From Ilyomonas sp965219515 (lineage in GTDB: Bacteria > Bacteroidota > Bacteroidia > Chitinophagales > Chitinophagaceae): 64,000 bases of DNA. A model generated the notes under the pieces. It made no database searches, was not told the DNA's origin, and worked only from the letters and a program-made list of their open reading frames with translations. The stretch is taken from positions 248,001 to 312,000 of the forward strand of contig OZ244776.1 of assembly GCA_965219515.1 (NCBI GenBank), in the 5' to 3' direction. Below, one piece after another: positions 43,748 to 51,978 of the stretch (positions are counted from its first letter, which is position 1; each line of letters begins with the position of its first letter). Made by a program: the position numbers and the translations under genes.

Positions 43748-44332
43748 TTAGCTAAATTGTTTCGGTTTCAGTTTTTGAGCAGCAAGTCCCGCTATTTCGC
43801 TAATTCTTTTTTGCCGGGTCTCGGGTCGTTTGGCAAGTACGAGCCATTGCAACATACTTTTTCTGACAGACTTGCTAAAACTTAAAAAATATTTTTTTGA
43901 ACCGGGATAGCTTTTAAATTCTTTGGCTAAATCTCGCGGTATTTTTAATTTTTCAACATTGTCTAAAATTGTCCACGAGCCATTTTGTTTTGCGGTTTCA
44001 ATGCATTTGTAACCTGCGGGTGTGATAAGTCCGGTATCAATTAGCTGCCCGATTTTTTCTTTGTTTATTTTTGACCAGGTTCCGTTGGGTTTTCTCTTTG
44101 TAAAAAACTGCATAAACTTTTCGTCGCCAAGTGTTATTCGTTTACTGTCTATCCAGCCAAAGCAAAGCGCTTCGTCAACAGCTTCACGCCAGGTAATTGT
44201 TGGCTCGCCGGATTTCATTTTATAATAAACAAGCCAAACAGATTGCGTTGAAAAATGATTTTTTTGTAACCATAGCCGCCACTCACTTTGGCTTGCCGGG
44301 CAAAAAGTTTCTATTTGTGTTTCGTGCATCAT
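43748..44332 (-). CDS. YdeI/OmpD-associated family protein
   Basis: 194-residue protein (start at 44332 or the adjacent ATG at 44329). Family marks are EWRLWLQKNHFSTQSVWLVY, EALCFGWIDSKRITLGDEKF with the conserved Trp-Ile-Asp, and the C-terminal helical module FLSFSKSVRKSMLQWLVLAK with PETRQKRISEI. The group is linked to antimicrobial-peptide or bacteriocin tolerance in other bacteria; the mechanism is unclear. Cytoplasmic. A long hairpin lies between it and the WYL regulator upstream. Confidence 0.87.
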   Translation of the reverse strand: MMHETQIETFCPASQSEWRLWLQKNHFSTQSVWLVYYKMKSGEPTITWREAVDEALCFGWIDSKRITLGDEKFMQFFTKRKPNGTWSKINKEKIGQLIDTGLITPAGYKCIETAKQNGSWTILDNVEKLKIPRDLAKEFKSYPGSKKYFLSFSKSVRKSMLQWLVLAKRPETRQKRISEIAGLAAQKLKPKQFS

Positions 44333-44408
44333 TTCTTAATTACTTCATTTCAACTAAAATGATGCAAACCACATATCGCCGGGTACAACATAGGCAACAA
44401 ATGATACT

Positions 44409-44512
44409 GTAACGTTAACCCAATTTAAATTTGCTGATTGACTAATCATAATGTTATTTTTTTAAATTATAAGTCAAAGCTAAATTGGGGTTACGACAGC
44501 CCTATGTCAGGG
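44409..44512. repeat. Intergenic inverted repeat with adjoining hairpin
   Basis: Arms GTAAC...CCCAATTTA (44409-44427) and TAAATTGGGGTTAC (44481-44494) pair across a 53-base AT-rich loop, and a second hairpin CCCT/AGGG follows at 44500-44512. It sits 5' of the YdeI-like gene and 3' of the WYL regulator. It could be an operator, a transcript-end structure or a cassette-like palindrome. Confidence 0.55.
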
Positions 44513-44523
44513 TAGAAAATAAA

Positions 44524-45216
44524 TTAATAATATTTTTCAAAATATTCCTGTAAAGTCATTTTGTGCGGGGTAAAATTTTCTGAAAGAACTTCAAGTCTGC
44601 TGATTCTGTCAAGGCGAAAATACCGGAACTCTTTTCGCAACCGGCACCAGGCTATCAACAGCCAATTCTGCTGTGTGCTTAACAACGCAAAAGGCTCAAT
44701 CAATCTGCTGTTGCTTTTTTTGGCTTCATTGGTGTAATCAATTTTTGTAACGCGGAAGTTGGTAAGGGCAAATTGCAAATCAGATAGATTATTACTGTTT
44801 TTTTCACTGTTGATGTTTTGATGAAACCGGGTTCGTTCGGCAAGCAGGTTGGCTTTGTCTTTTACATTGTGCCTTAAAACAGCTTTGATTTTATCAATGG
44901 CTTCTGAATAATCTTTAACAAAAGAAACGTCTTTGTTTTTCAGTACCAATTGTTCTGCAAGAATTAATGCGTTGGCTTCTTTTTCTGTAAACATCACAGG
45001 CGGAACTTTGTAACCTTCCATTAAGGTATAGCCTTTGCCGTCTTCCGTTAAAACAGGAACGCCTGCTTGTTCCAATGCCCGTATATCTCTATAAATTGTC
45101 CTGACGCTTACCCCAAATTTTTCAGCAAGTGTTGTTGAAGTCAAAACTCTTTTCGTTTGCAACTGAGTTAAAATGGCAGTCAGCCGGGAAAGACGTTTTG
45201 TATCATTGTCATTCAT
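44524..45216 (-). CDS. YafY-type HTH/WYL transcriptional regulator
   Basis: 230-residue regulator with N-terminal HTH_11 domain (LSRLTAILTQLQTKRVLTST, then FGVSVRTIYRDIRALEQAGV) and a WYL-type ligand-binding domain (LIEPFALLSTQQNWLLIAWC, followed by FRLDRISRLEV). WYL proteins sense nucleic-acid-like or other ligands and often control stress or defence genes. No defence operon is adjacent. It lies upstream of the YdeI-like gene on the same strand with a palindrome between them. Confidence 0.9.
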   Translation of the reverse strand: MNDNDTKRLSRLTAILTQLQTKRVLTSTTLAEKFGVSVRTIYRDIRALEQAGVPVLTEDGKGYTLMEGYKVPPVMFTEKEANALILAEQLVLKNKDVSFVKDYSEAIDKIKAVLRHNVKDKANLLAERTRFHQNINSEKNSNNLSDLQFALTNFRVTKIDYTNEAKKSNSRLIEPFALLSTQQNWLLIAWCRLRKEFRYFRLDRISRLEVLSENFTPHKMTLQEYFEKYY

Positions 45217-45504
45217 TCTTCAAATTTACAGAGCAGGGTTTTTAGTTTGTGGAGGAATTGTATGAAATAGCTAATAACAACCGGATTTTTTGCAAGCGGG
45301 CAATTTGAGTTTCATCCTGCCGCAATCGCTTCCGGTTTAGGATATTTTGCTTTGGTTATGAACCAACATTTAGTAATGTTTATTTAATCCGAACAAAAAT
45401 TTGGATTTGCAAAAATGAAGATTGCACTTTCGTAAGGCTATTCTTTTACAAAGCCTGATGTTGACTGATGGTTTCATGTTGTGGTAGTCAATGTAAAACT
45501 ATTG

Positions 45505-45861
45505 TCAGATACTTTGCCCGAAAGTCAATAAATTATTGTCGGGATCAAGCAGCGAAAATTCTTTTTGTCCCCAGGATTTTGCCTGTAAATGTCCCGCCGG
45601 ATGTATGCTTACTTTCTTATCCAAAAATGATTGATACAGATCTTCAGTATTGTCTGTTCGGATATAAACCTGACCGTAATTTTCTTTTGGTTCAAGCTCT
45701 TTATATTCAAAAAAGTGAATTTGTATATTGTCCTTTTCAACCATTAAATATCCGTCATAGTCCGCACTTCCAAACTCTTGAAAGCCCAGCTTTTTCAGGT
45801 AAAAATCTCTGGTTGCTGCTTTATTGCGCATCGGCAATTTTGGATTGATGTCTGTCAACAT
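45505..45861 (-). CDS. VOC-family (glyoxalase/bleomycin resistance type) protein
   Basis: 118-residue vicinal-oxygen-chelate protein with two beta-alpha-beta-beta-beta modules. Module one starts INPKLPMRNKAATRDFYLKK and LGFQEFGSADYDG, and includes NIQIHFFEYKEL. Module two includes VYIRTDNTEDLYQSFLDK and ends KEFSLLDPDNNLLTFGQ. The layout without an obvious full metal triad is like bleomycin-binding proteins, which sequester the drug. Stand-alone gene. Confidence 0.87.
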   Translation of the reverse strand: MLTDINPKLPMRNKAATRDFYLKKLGFQEFGSADYDGYLMVEKDNIQIHFFEYKELEPKENYGQVYIRTDNTEDLYQSFLDKKVSIHPAGHLQAKSWGQKEFSLLDPDNNLLTFGQSI

Positions 45862-46363
45862 ATTTTTTTAAACGTCTTAAAATTTGTTTTGAATCTTTTG
45901 ATTGGCTTCGTAAAAATTTTCGTTTTATCGTTCGTAAAATCTGAGTCTGTTTGTTGCTTTAGCAGTCTTTAACATTTCAAAGATGATTTGAACGAGCTAA
46001 TCTAGCCATACTTTTTTTGAAAACATTTTAATTACAAAAGTCAATCATATTTTCAATGTTGTCTCTTTACAATTTTATCAAATATAGATTGCTCAATTTT
46101 TTTTATAAAGGGCGGTTAAGCGAAGTCAAATTCAACTCTTTATTCGGTAAGATTAAAAATAATTTTTACATTCTTTAATAATAAAAATGATAGACTTAAC
46201 TGTTATGGTGTTGGCGGATTTGATTATCACCAACTCTTAAATATACAAACCCGACCATCAACCATTTCAACGATTCTTTAAAACAAGAAACAGAATACCA
46301 GTTTTATTTTTTCATCACTTCATCATTCCGTAAAACCGGAAAACAATTTGCTCTTGTCTTTTC
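45862..46363. other. Intergenic region without identified genes
   Basis: 502-bp, AT-rich divergent gap between the VOC gene (minus) and the RNA ligase gene (plus). A hairpin with GTTGG/CCAAC arms lies around 46212-46237. Nothing else is supportable. It marks the end of the second accessory stretch. Confidence 0.5.
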
Positions 46364-46867
46364 ATGACTACGCCTTTGATACTAACCGTTACACTCGATC
46401 AAACATCGCAATCGTTTTTCAACCAGCAGCGAAAGCAATATTTTCCGGCGCACCTCAATGTTATAGACGCGCATCTTACGTTGTTTCATCACTTGCCCGA
46501 CAACGATCCTGCCATCATTCAGGCAACTGAAACAATTGCAGCACAGCAACAACCCATTGAGCTTACCATAACAAAACCCGTACACCTGGGTAAAGGCGTG
46601 GCTTATAAAATAGAAAGCAAAGTATTGATGGTTATGCACAAAAAGCTGCAAAAAGAATGGCTTTCATTTCTTACGCCGCAAGACAGGCAAGGCTTGTGGC
46701 CGCATATCACCATTCAGAATAAAGTGTCTTTGCCCGAAGCAAAACAAACCTTGCGGCAGGTAAATGAGGCGTTTGCCCCGTTTACAGCTTTTGCCATTGG
46801 CTTCAGTTTGTGGCGATATCTGAACGGACCATGGCAGTTGTATCGGCAGTTTGTTTTTGATGGCTGA
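46364..46867 (+). CDS. 2'-5' RNA ligase/cyclic phosphodiesterase family protein
   Basis: 167-residue 2H-phosphoesterase. The two catalytic HxT/HxS-type motifs are DAHLTLFHHL (about residues 36-45) and WPHITIQNKV (about 112-121), with the usual pseudo-symmetric spacing. The family hydrolyses or forms 2'-5' or cyclic phosphate bonds in RNA fragments. The last 65 bp overlap, tail to tail, with the SGNH-like gene on the opposite strand. Confidence 0.87.
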   Translation: MTTPLILTVTLDQTSQSFFNQQRKQYFPAHLNVIDAHLTLFHHLPDNDPAIIQATETIAAQQQPIELTITKPVHLGKGVAYKIESKVLMVMHKKLQKEWLSFLTPQDRQGLWPHITIQNKVSLPEAKQTLRQVNEAFAPFTAFAIGFSLWRYLNGPWQLYRQFVFDG

Positions 46868-47816
46868 AAGGTTGCACAGGCTCATCATGCGTCAATGCTT
46901 TTTCTACACGGTTTGCAATCAGCCGGCTAAACATTTCCGACCCTTTGGTATTCATGTGCACATTATCATAAAACAAAGCCTGTTTTACATAAGCGGTGTC
47001 AAACTGATAATCCCACAACGGCACATGATATTTTGCCAGCACTTCTTTCGTTACTTTTATTGATTCGGTTTCGGGATAGCGTTGTAAATAAATGGGCGAC
47101 ATGATGGCGAACAGCGGAATCTGCTTATCGGTAACCGACTTTATAAAAAAGTCGAGTTTTTCCTTCGCATAATCATCTATTTCTGCATTCATGGTTAATG
47201 TTGGCGGCACGGCATCTACCTTGCTGCCTTTCAGCGGCTGATAGCCTTGTATATTATCGTTTCCTTTTTTGCTGTAATTGCGGATAATGGAAAGAATCAT
47301 AGAATTGTAGGGATAGAGCTTCGACACTTTTGCTTTCAATAATTCTTTCGGAAATAAATCTTTTGCCATGGCTTCAAACTGCTTGTTTTTTGCCACATAC
47401 GGTAGAATCATGCCGGCAAGAATATCGTTGCCGTCTTCGCCGCTGCGCCATGATAGCTCTTTGGGTGTCAGATCAATAATGATAGCTTTTGGCTTGTGGT
47501 CGGGTTGGTTTAAAGCAGAAGAAATGATGGCTGAATGGTAAATGATGGTGGAAGCGTTTCGTCCGCAGTTAAAGCAGCTCATGCCGGTGGTTTGCTGAAA
47601 CACGCGTGGGTCGTATGTGTGCAGTGCGCGTGAGCTGCCATAAACCAGAATGTCTTCTTTCGGGCTTTCGATGGCATGAGAAAAAGCGGCCGCATCGCCC
47701 AGCGGCTCCTTCTCAAAAAAATAAGCCATGGCTGCGCCGCCCGTGCGGTCTATCACAAACATGATAGCCAGTAAAATCAACAGCTTGTAGCCGAATTTAA
47801 TGTATTGATTTTTCAT
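46803..47816 (-). CDS. SGNH-hydrolase-like membrane-anchored protein (MBOAT partner)
   Basis: 337-residue protein with one N-terminal membrane anchor (YKLLILLAIMFVIDRTGG) and an extracytoplasmic SGNH-like domain. Candidate catalytic Ser is in ILVYGSSRALHTYDP, the Asn block in NCGRNASTIIYHS, and the Asp-His pair in LFYDNVHMNTKGSEMF. Such proteins work with MBOAT acyltransferases, moving acyl groups to polysaccharides or wall polymers. The MBOAT gene is directly upstream, 5 bp away, on the same strand. Its C-terminus overlaps the RNA ligase gene by 65 bp. Confidence 0.82.
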   Translation of the reverse strand: MKNQYIKFGYKLLILLAIMFVIDRTGGAAMAYFFEKEPLGDAAAFSHAIESPKEDILVYGSSRALHTYDPRVFQQTTGMSCFNCGRNASTIIYHSAIISSALNQPDHKPKAIIIDLTPKELSWRSGEDGNDILAGMILPYVAKNKQFEAMAKDLFPKELLKAKVSKLYPYNSMILSIIRNYSKKGNDNIQGYQPLKGSKVDAVPPTLTMNAEIDDYAKEKLDFFIKSVTDKQIPLFAIMSPIYLQRYPETESIKVTKEVLAKYHVPLWDYQFDTAYVKQALFYDNVHMNTKGSEMFSRLIANRVEKALTHDEPVQPFSHQKQTADTTAMVRSDIATN

Positions 47817-47821
47817 GCCTT

Positions 47822-49324
47822 TTAAAATTGAAAATAAACAAACTGACTGCCGTTAAACACGCCGATGGTCAGCAGCAGCGTTAACAAACTTACGTAGGCG
47901 CTGTACCGAACCGCAACTTTTTTATTTCCTATGAATTTAATATTCGGATAATATTCCTGTATAAATTCAACCAAAAACAACAATGCAACTACCAAAAAGC
48001 AATATTGAATAGCCGTAGGCGGCTCGCCTTTATATACATTGCCTCCTTTCCAGGTAAATAAGGCTTTGTAGTAAACAAGCACATCTGCCACACTTTTACA
48101 GATAAACCAGGGATTTGCCAAACAAAAAATAAGAAAGGTAGTAATGGTACAAAAGAAAGTGGAAGCTGCACCCAGCATCCGTACAATTTTGCTGGTAACC
48201 GGTTTTATTAATCTTTCTATCACCAATACGAGACCTTGGGTAAAACCCCAGATTACAAACGTCCAGCTTGCGCCGTGCCACAAGCCGCTGATGACAAACA
48301 CAAACAAAAGGTTCAGCATTGATCGCACTGCTCCTTCACGCGTTCCGCCCAATGGAAAAAATAAATAATCTCTGAACCAGGTTGTCAGCGAAATGTGCCA
48401 GCGCTGCCACAATTCCTGAAAGCTGCGCGAAAAATAAGGTCTCCTGAAATTGACCATCAGATCGAAACCCATTACCCGCGCCGTACCCAGTGCTATTTCG
48501 GAATAGCCCGAAAAATCGCAATACACCTGTATGGCGCCAAATAAGCTGGCAAATGCAATCGAAATGGCGCTGTGATGCTGCAGATTGCCAAACACCGCAT
48601 TTACATAAATGGCCAGCCGGTCGGCAATCACCACTTTTTTTACCAGTCCCCAAAGCACCATCCGCAGGCCGCTTACCACCCGGTTGTACTCAAAAGAATG
48701 TTCTTCGTAAAACTGATGCAATACATTCTGCGGACGCTCGATAGGACCCGCTACCAACTGCGGATAAAACATGACATACAAAGCGTAAATACCAAAGTGT
48801 TTTTCCGGTTTCTGATGACCGCGATATACTTCGATGGTATAGCTCATGGCCTGAAACGTATGAAATGACAAGCCGATTGGCAGAATTACGTTTCGTAAAA
48901 TTGGCAAATCAATGCCGATACCAAGAGAATTGAGATGGCTGTTTACCCAATTGTTCCATACAATGATGCGCGACGACAGCCACAAATCTTTCATAAAGGG
49001 CCAGTGTACATGCAGCAGCGAATTGAATGAATCAATTAGAAAGTCGTAATATTTAAAAAAGGAAAGAAAACCGATATTGGCAATCAGACTGGCAACCAAA
49101 TAGAGCTTTCGCTTTCTCCCTTTCGACTTGGCGATGTAGATACCTGCAAAATAATCTACGATGATGGTGATGAGCAGAATAAGTACATAAACAGGCAGAA
49201 ATGCCATGTAAAAATAAAAGCTGCCAATGAGAAGAAGCAGCCAGCGAAACCGGTGCGGAAGCGCAAAATATAACGTAGTGATAATAATGAAAAACGCTAC
49301 AAAATGCAATGAGTTAAAAAGCAT
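47822..49324 (-). CDS. MBOAT-family O-acyltransferase
   Basis: 500-residue polytopic membrane protein with around ten spans. Family motifs include FYFYMAFLPVYVLILL, PIGLSFHTFQAMSYTIEVYR, YPQLVAGPIERPQNVL, QVYCDFSGYSEIALGTARVM and RDYLFFPLGGTREG, followed by FVISGLWHGASWTFVIWG with the conserved catalytic His. DltB/AlgI-like; it transfers acyl groups across the inner membrane to an exported glycan. Partner SGNH protein is encoded 5 bp downstream. Confidence 0.95.
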   Translation of the reverse strand: MLFNSLHFVAFFIIITTLYFALPHRFRWLLLLIGSFYFYMAFLPVYVLILLITIIVDYFAGIYIAKSKGRKRKLYLVASLIANIGFLSFFKYYDFLIDSFNSLLHVHWPFMKDLWLSSRIIVWNNWVNSHLNSLGIGIDLPILRNVILPIGLSFHTFQAMSYTIEVYRGHQKPEKHFGIYALYVMFYPQLVAGPIERPQNVLHQFYEEHSFEYNRVVSGLRMVLWGLVKKVVIADRLAIYVNAVFGNLQHHSAISIAFASLFGAIQVYCDFSGYSEIALGTARVMGFDLMVNFRRPYFSRSFQELWQRWHISLTTWFRDYLFFPLGGTREGAVRSMLNLLFVFVISGLWHGASWTFVIWGFTQGLVLVIERLIKPVTSKIVRMLGAASTFFCTITTFLIFCLANPWFICKSVADVLVYYKALFTWKGGNVYKGEPPTAIQYCFLVVALLFLVEFIQEYYPNIKFIGNKKVAVRYSAYVSLLTLLLTIGVFNGSQFVYFQF

Positions 49325-49501
49325 CAGGCAGTGGCTTTGGTGTACATTGGGACAATATTAATAAAAAGATAGAAGAATTGGCACAGAAGACACAAGTTTA
49401 ATTATTTCTTCATGCCTTTTGTTTCGTCTTTCCTATTGGTTTGCTTCAATATTCTGCCCGATTGCTTTAACCGGAAATTTCTTTATTCTTAGCTTTTTCA
49501 A

Positions 49502-50272
49502 CTATTCAAAGTCGGCATCCGTAACGCCTTCATTCACTTTTATGTCGGTTAACACAATGTCAATAGACTGATTAATGGTTCCGGCAGCAATGCCAAGACT
49601 CAATTTATATGGCAGCATCACATCGCCCGCTTTTTTATAATCGCCGTAATCATACGTTGCCGTAACATCCTGCCCGTTGGAGTTTCTGTTCATTACCTGC
49701 TTTACCAGCAATTTAGTAGCCACGTCATAATATTCCGTATCCGTTTTGCCGGAAGGCATTGTTACCACCACTTTATAAGCATCCGCATCATTTATTTTTT
49801 CGGTTCCTGCTACTGTCATTTTGTAATTATCGCCGGTAAGATAATCAACCTGCGGAACGATAGATGTCTGCGTCTTCATATCCGCCATATCTTCATCGCT
49901 CATATCGGTACGGTTGCCCATTTGTTCCTGATAACCTTTTGAGCCGTTAAACACGGTTTTGCCAACCGTATTTCCACTCATGGTTACGGTTTGTACGGTT
50001 TTATTCGGCGACATTCGCTTTTGAGTTACGTCAAGCGACATTCCCTGTACCGACAGACTGCCGGTTGCGCTGGTGCTGTTCAGTTTTTTCACCGCATCCA
50101 TTCCACCAATTGCATTGATGTAATCGGCAACAACGGTTTTGGCATCAGCGTCTGTTGTATCAGACAATAATAAGTGCAGATGGTGTGGGAGAGCTTTTAC
50201 GGGCGAGGTAAATGCAAAAACAAAACAAAGCGCCGTTACAAAAAACAATACTGCTTTTAACCTATTTTTCAT
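49502..50272 (-). CDS. LolA-like outer-membrane lipoprotein-sorting-type protein
   Basis: 256-residue exported protein with signal peptide (AVLFFVTALCFVFAFTSPVK). The mature part has VVADYINAIGGMDAVKKLNS, the common opening of LolA-like carriers in Bacteroidota, then beta-strand repeats such as YDYGDYKKAGDVMLPYKLSL. It could be a periplasmic lipid- or lipoprotein-binding protein. Stand-alone. Confidence 0.7.
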   Translation of the reverse strand: MKNRLKAVLFFVTALCFVFAFTSPVKALPHHLHLLLSDTTDADAKTVVADYINAIGGMDAVKKLNSTSATGSLSVQGMSLDVTQKRMSPNKTVQTVTMSGNTVGKTVFNGSKGYQEQMGNRTDMSDEDMADMKTQTSIVPQVDYLTGDNYKMTVAGTEKINDADAYKVVVTMPSGKTDTEYYDVATKLLVKQVMNRNSNGQDVTATYDYGDYKKAGDVMLPYKLSLGIAAGTINQSIDIVLTDIKVNEGVTDADFE

Positions 50273-50508
50273 TAAAATTATTTAACAGCAAATCTATCGC
50301 GTAATCTGGTTAAGAGCCTTTGTAAAATGTTATTATTTTGTATGTAGAATTAATTTCACAACCGCTTTAAAATAGTATAACATAGCAAAATAGGGCAGGT
50401 ATTATAAAGAGCAGAAACAAACAAACATTCCTAAATTTTAATGAAGAAAAGTTGTGGCATGATTTTGTAAACGTTTAGTGCATTAACTAAAAAACAAAAA
50501 TTTATTTT

Positions 50509-50967
50509 ATGGCAACGACAACGGAACAAACAACCTCAGTTGTTAAGGATTTGATTAAGATTAATAACGACCGATATAATGGCTATGTAAAATCGGCTGA
50601 GGATGTGGAAGATACTTCACTGAAAGATTTATTTACCAGACTTGGCAAACAAAGCAATGATTTTAAAAATGAACTGATGCCTTTTGCGGCAGGCGTTGAT
50701 ATGGATGACACTGATGATACTTCGGTTGGGAGTAAAATGCACCGCACGTGGATAGACATTAAGCAAGCCATTACCGGTAAAGACAGACACACAATTTTAC
50801 AATCGTGTGAGTGGGGCGAAGATCAGATTTTACATACTTACAAAGACACATTGGAAAAAGACAGTGATTTGCCTTCTGACTTACGTATGGTGGTACAACG
50901 CCAGGAAAGTCAGTTACAGGAATCGCATGATATGATAAAAGCATTGCGCGATAGCAAAATGAATTAG
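50509..50967 (+). CDS. PA2169-family four-helix-bundle protein (DUF2383)
   Basis: 152-residue protein with ferritin-like DUF2383 helices: VVKDLIKINNDRYNGYVKSA, LKDLFTRLGKQSNDFKNELM and a middle GSKMHRTWIDIKQAITGKDR. C-terminal helix: DLRMVVQRQESQLQESHDMI. Members are common stress-associated proteins with unknown biochemistry. It ends 30 bp before a hairpin terminator. Confidence 0.88.
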   Translation: MATTTEQTTSVVKDLIKINNDRYNGYVKSAEDVEDTSLKDLFTRLGKQSNDFKNELMPFAAGVDMDDTDDTSVGSKMHRTWIDIKQAITGKDRHTILQSCEWGEDQILHTYKDTLEKDSDLPSDLRMVVQRQESQLQESHDMIKALRDSKMN

Positions 50968-50995
50968 TTCCATTTTCCTGAAGATGGACTATTAA

Positions 50996-51024
50996 GAGGC
51001 TTTTCTTTACAGAGAAGCCTTTTG
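50996..51024. terminator. Hairpin terminator after the PA2169-family gene
   Basis: Arms AGGCTT plus TCT and AGA plus AAGCCT with a one-base mismatch and a short loop, followed by TTTT. It ends the single-gene transcript of 50509-50967. Confidence 0.7.
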
Positions 51025-51145
51025 TACACAAATAGAAGTGCGGCAGAATAAGAATTATAAAATTGAATTCTGAATGCTGGTTTCTTTTGCCATTTTAATT
51101 TGTAACAAACAAATGGCATCTAATTTTATCTGTAAAAAAATTACT

Positions 51146-51736
51146 ATGAAAAAGACTTTTTTATGTGCTATGGTAATAGCATCCGCGACATTATTTTCCT
51201 GCGGAACGTCAGGCACAAGCAATTCAGACAGCGATTCAAGCATGATGGGTGATACAAGTTCGATGATGAGTTCGGACAATGGTTCAACCATGTCACCAGG
51301 CCCGGTTAGCGATGATGACAAACAGTTTATGATGGATGCCGGGGCAGGCGGTAATACAGAAATTGCCGCGTCAAGGCTCGCACTCGACAGGTCTTCAAAC
51401 GATCGCATTAAGAGCTATGCAAACATGATGATTTCAGACCACACCAAAGCCGGTGATGAACTGAAATCAATCGCTTCGCAAAAAAATGTTACGCTGCCCG
51501 ATTCGGTAATGGATAAACAGCACGAAGCGCTTGATGATCTGAGAGAAGAATCATCAAAAAACTTTGATAAAGCGTACATGAAAATGATGGATAATGATCA
51601 TAAAGAAACAATTGATAAGTTTCAGAATGAAGCTGATAAAGGCGATGATGCCGATGTAAAATCTTTTGCTTCTAAAACATTGCCTACCTTAAAAATGCAC
51701 GAAGACTCGGTAAACGCAATTCAAAAATCTATGTAA
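51146..51736 (+). CDS. DUF4142 lipoprotein
   Basis: 196 residues from the ATG at 51146, which starts a lipoprotein signal (TFLCAMVIASATLFSCG, lipobox Cys about residue 17); the longer frame from 51074 lacks a proper signal start. A Ser/Asp-rich linker is followed by the DUF4142 helical domain: QFMMDAGAGGNTEIAASRLA, YANMMISDHTKAGDELKSIA and MKMMDNDHKETIDKFQNEAD. Ferritin-like fold, probably periplasmic; linked to stress in other Bacteroidota. Confidence 0.9.
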   Translation: MKKTFLCAMVIASATLFSCGTSGTSNSDSDSSMMGDTSSMMSSDNGSTMSPGPVSDDDKQFMMDAGAGGNTEIAASRLALDRSSNDRIKSYANMMISDHTKAGDELKSIASQKNVTLPDSVMDKQHEALDDLREESSKNFDKAYMKMMDNDHKETIDKFQNEADKGDDADVKSFASKTLPTLKMHEDSVNAIQKSM

Positions 51737-51753
51737 GTTGTATTATATCTTAC

Positions 51754-51788
51754 AAAAAAATCCTGCACTTGTTGTGCGGGATTTTTTT
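51754..51788. terminator. Strong hairpin terminator after the DUF4142 gene
   Basis: Arms AAAAAAATCCTGCAC and GTGCGGGATTTTTTT with a five-base loop and one G-T pair, the right arm ending in the T-run. Confidence 0.85.
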
Positions 51789-51978
51789 GCTTCAGGTGAT
51801 AACAAAATCAGATTGCATATCTCTTGCAGATAACACAGATTACATAGAAATGTTTTATGAAAATTTATTTCAGGTTTTTTTGTGAGAGATTCTTACTCAC
51901 GTAAACAAGCATATTTTATAATAAAAATTTAATCGGTCTTTCCATCATCGTATAACTAATTTTTTCTACTTTTCACGC

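Noticed and set aside
48336..48868. Alternate frames inside the MBOAT gene
   Set aside because: MBOAT motifs run through the whole minus-strand frame; these are shadows.
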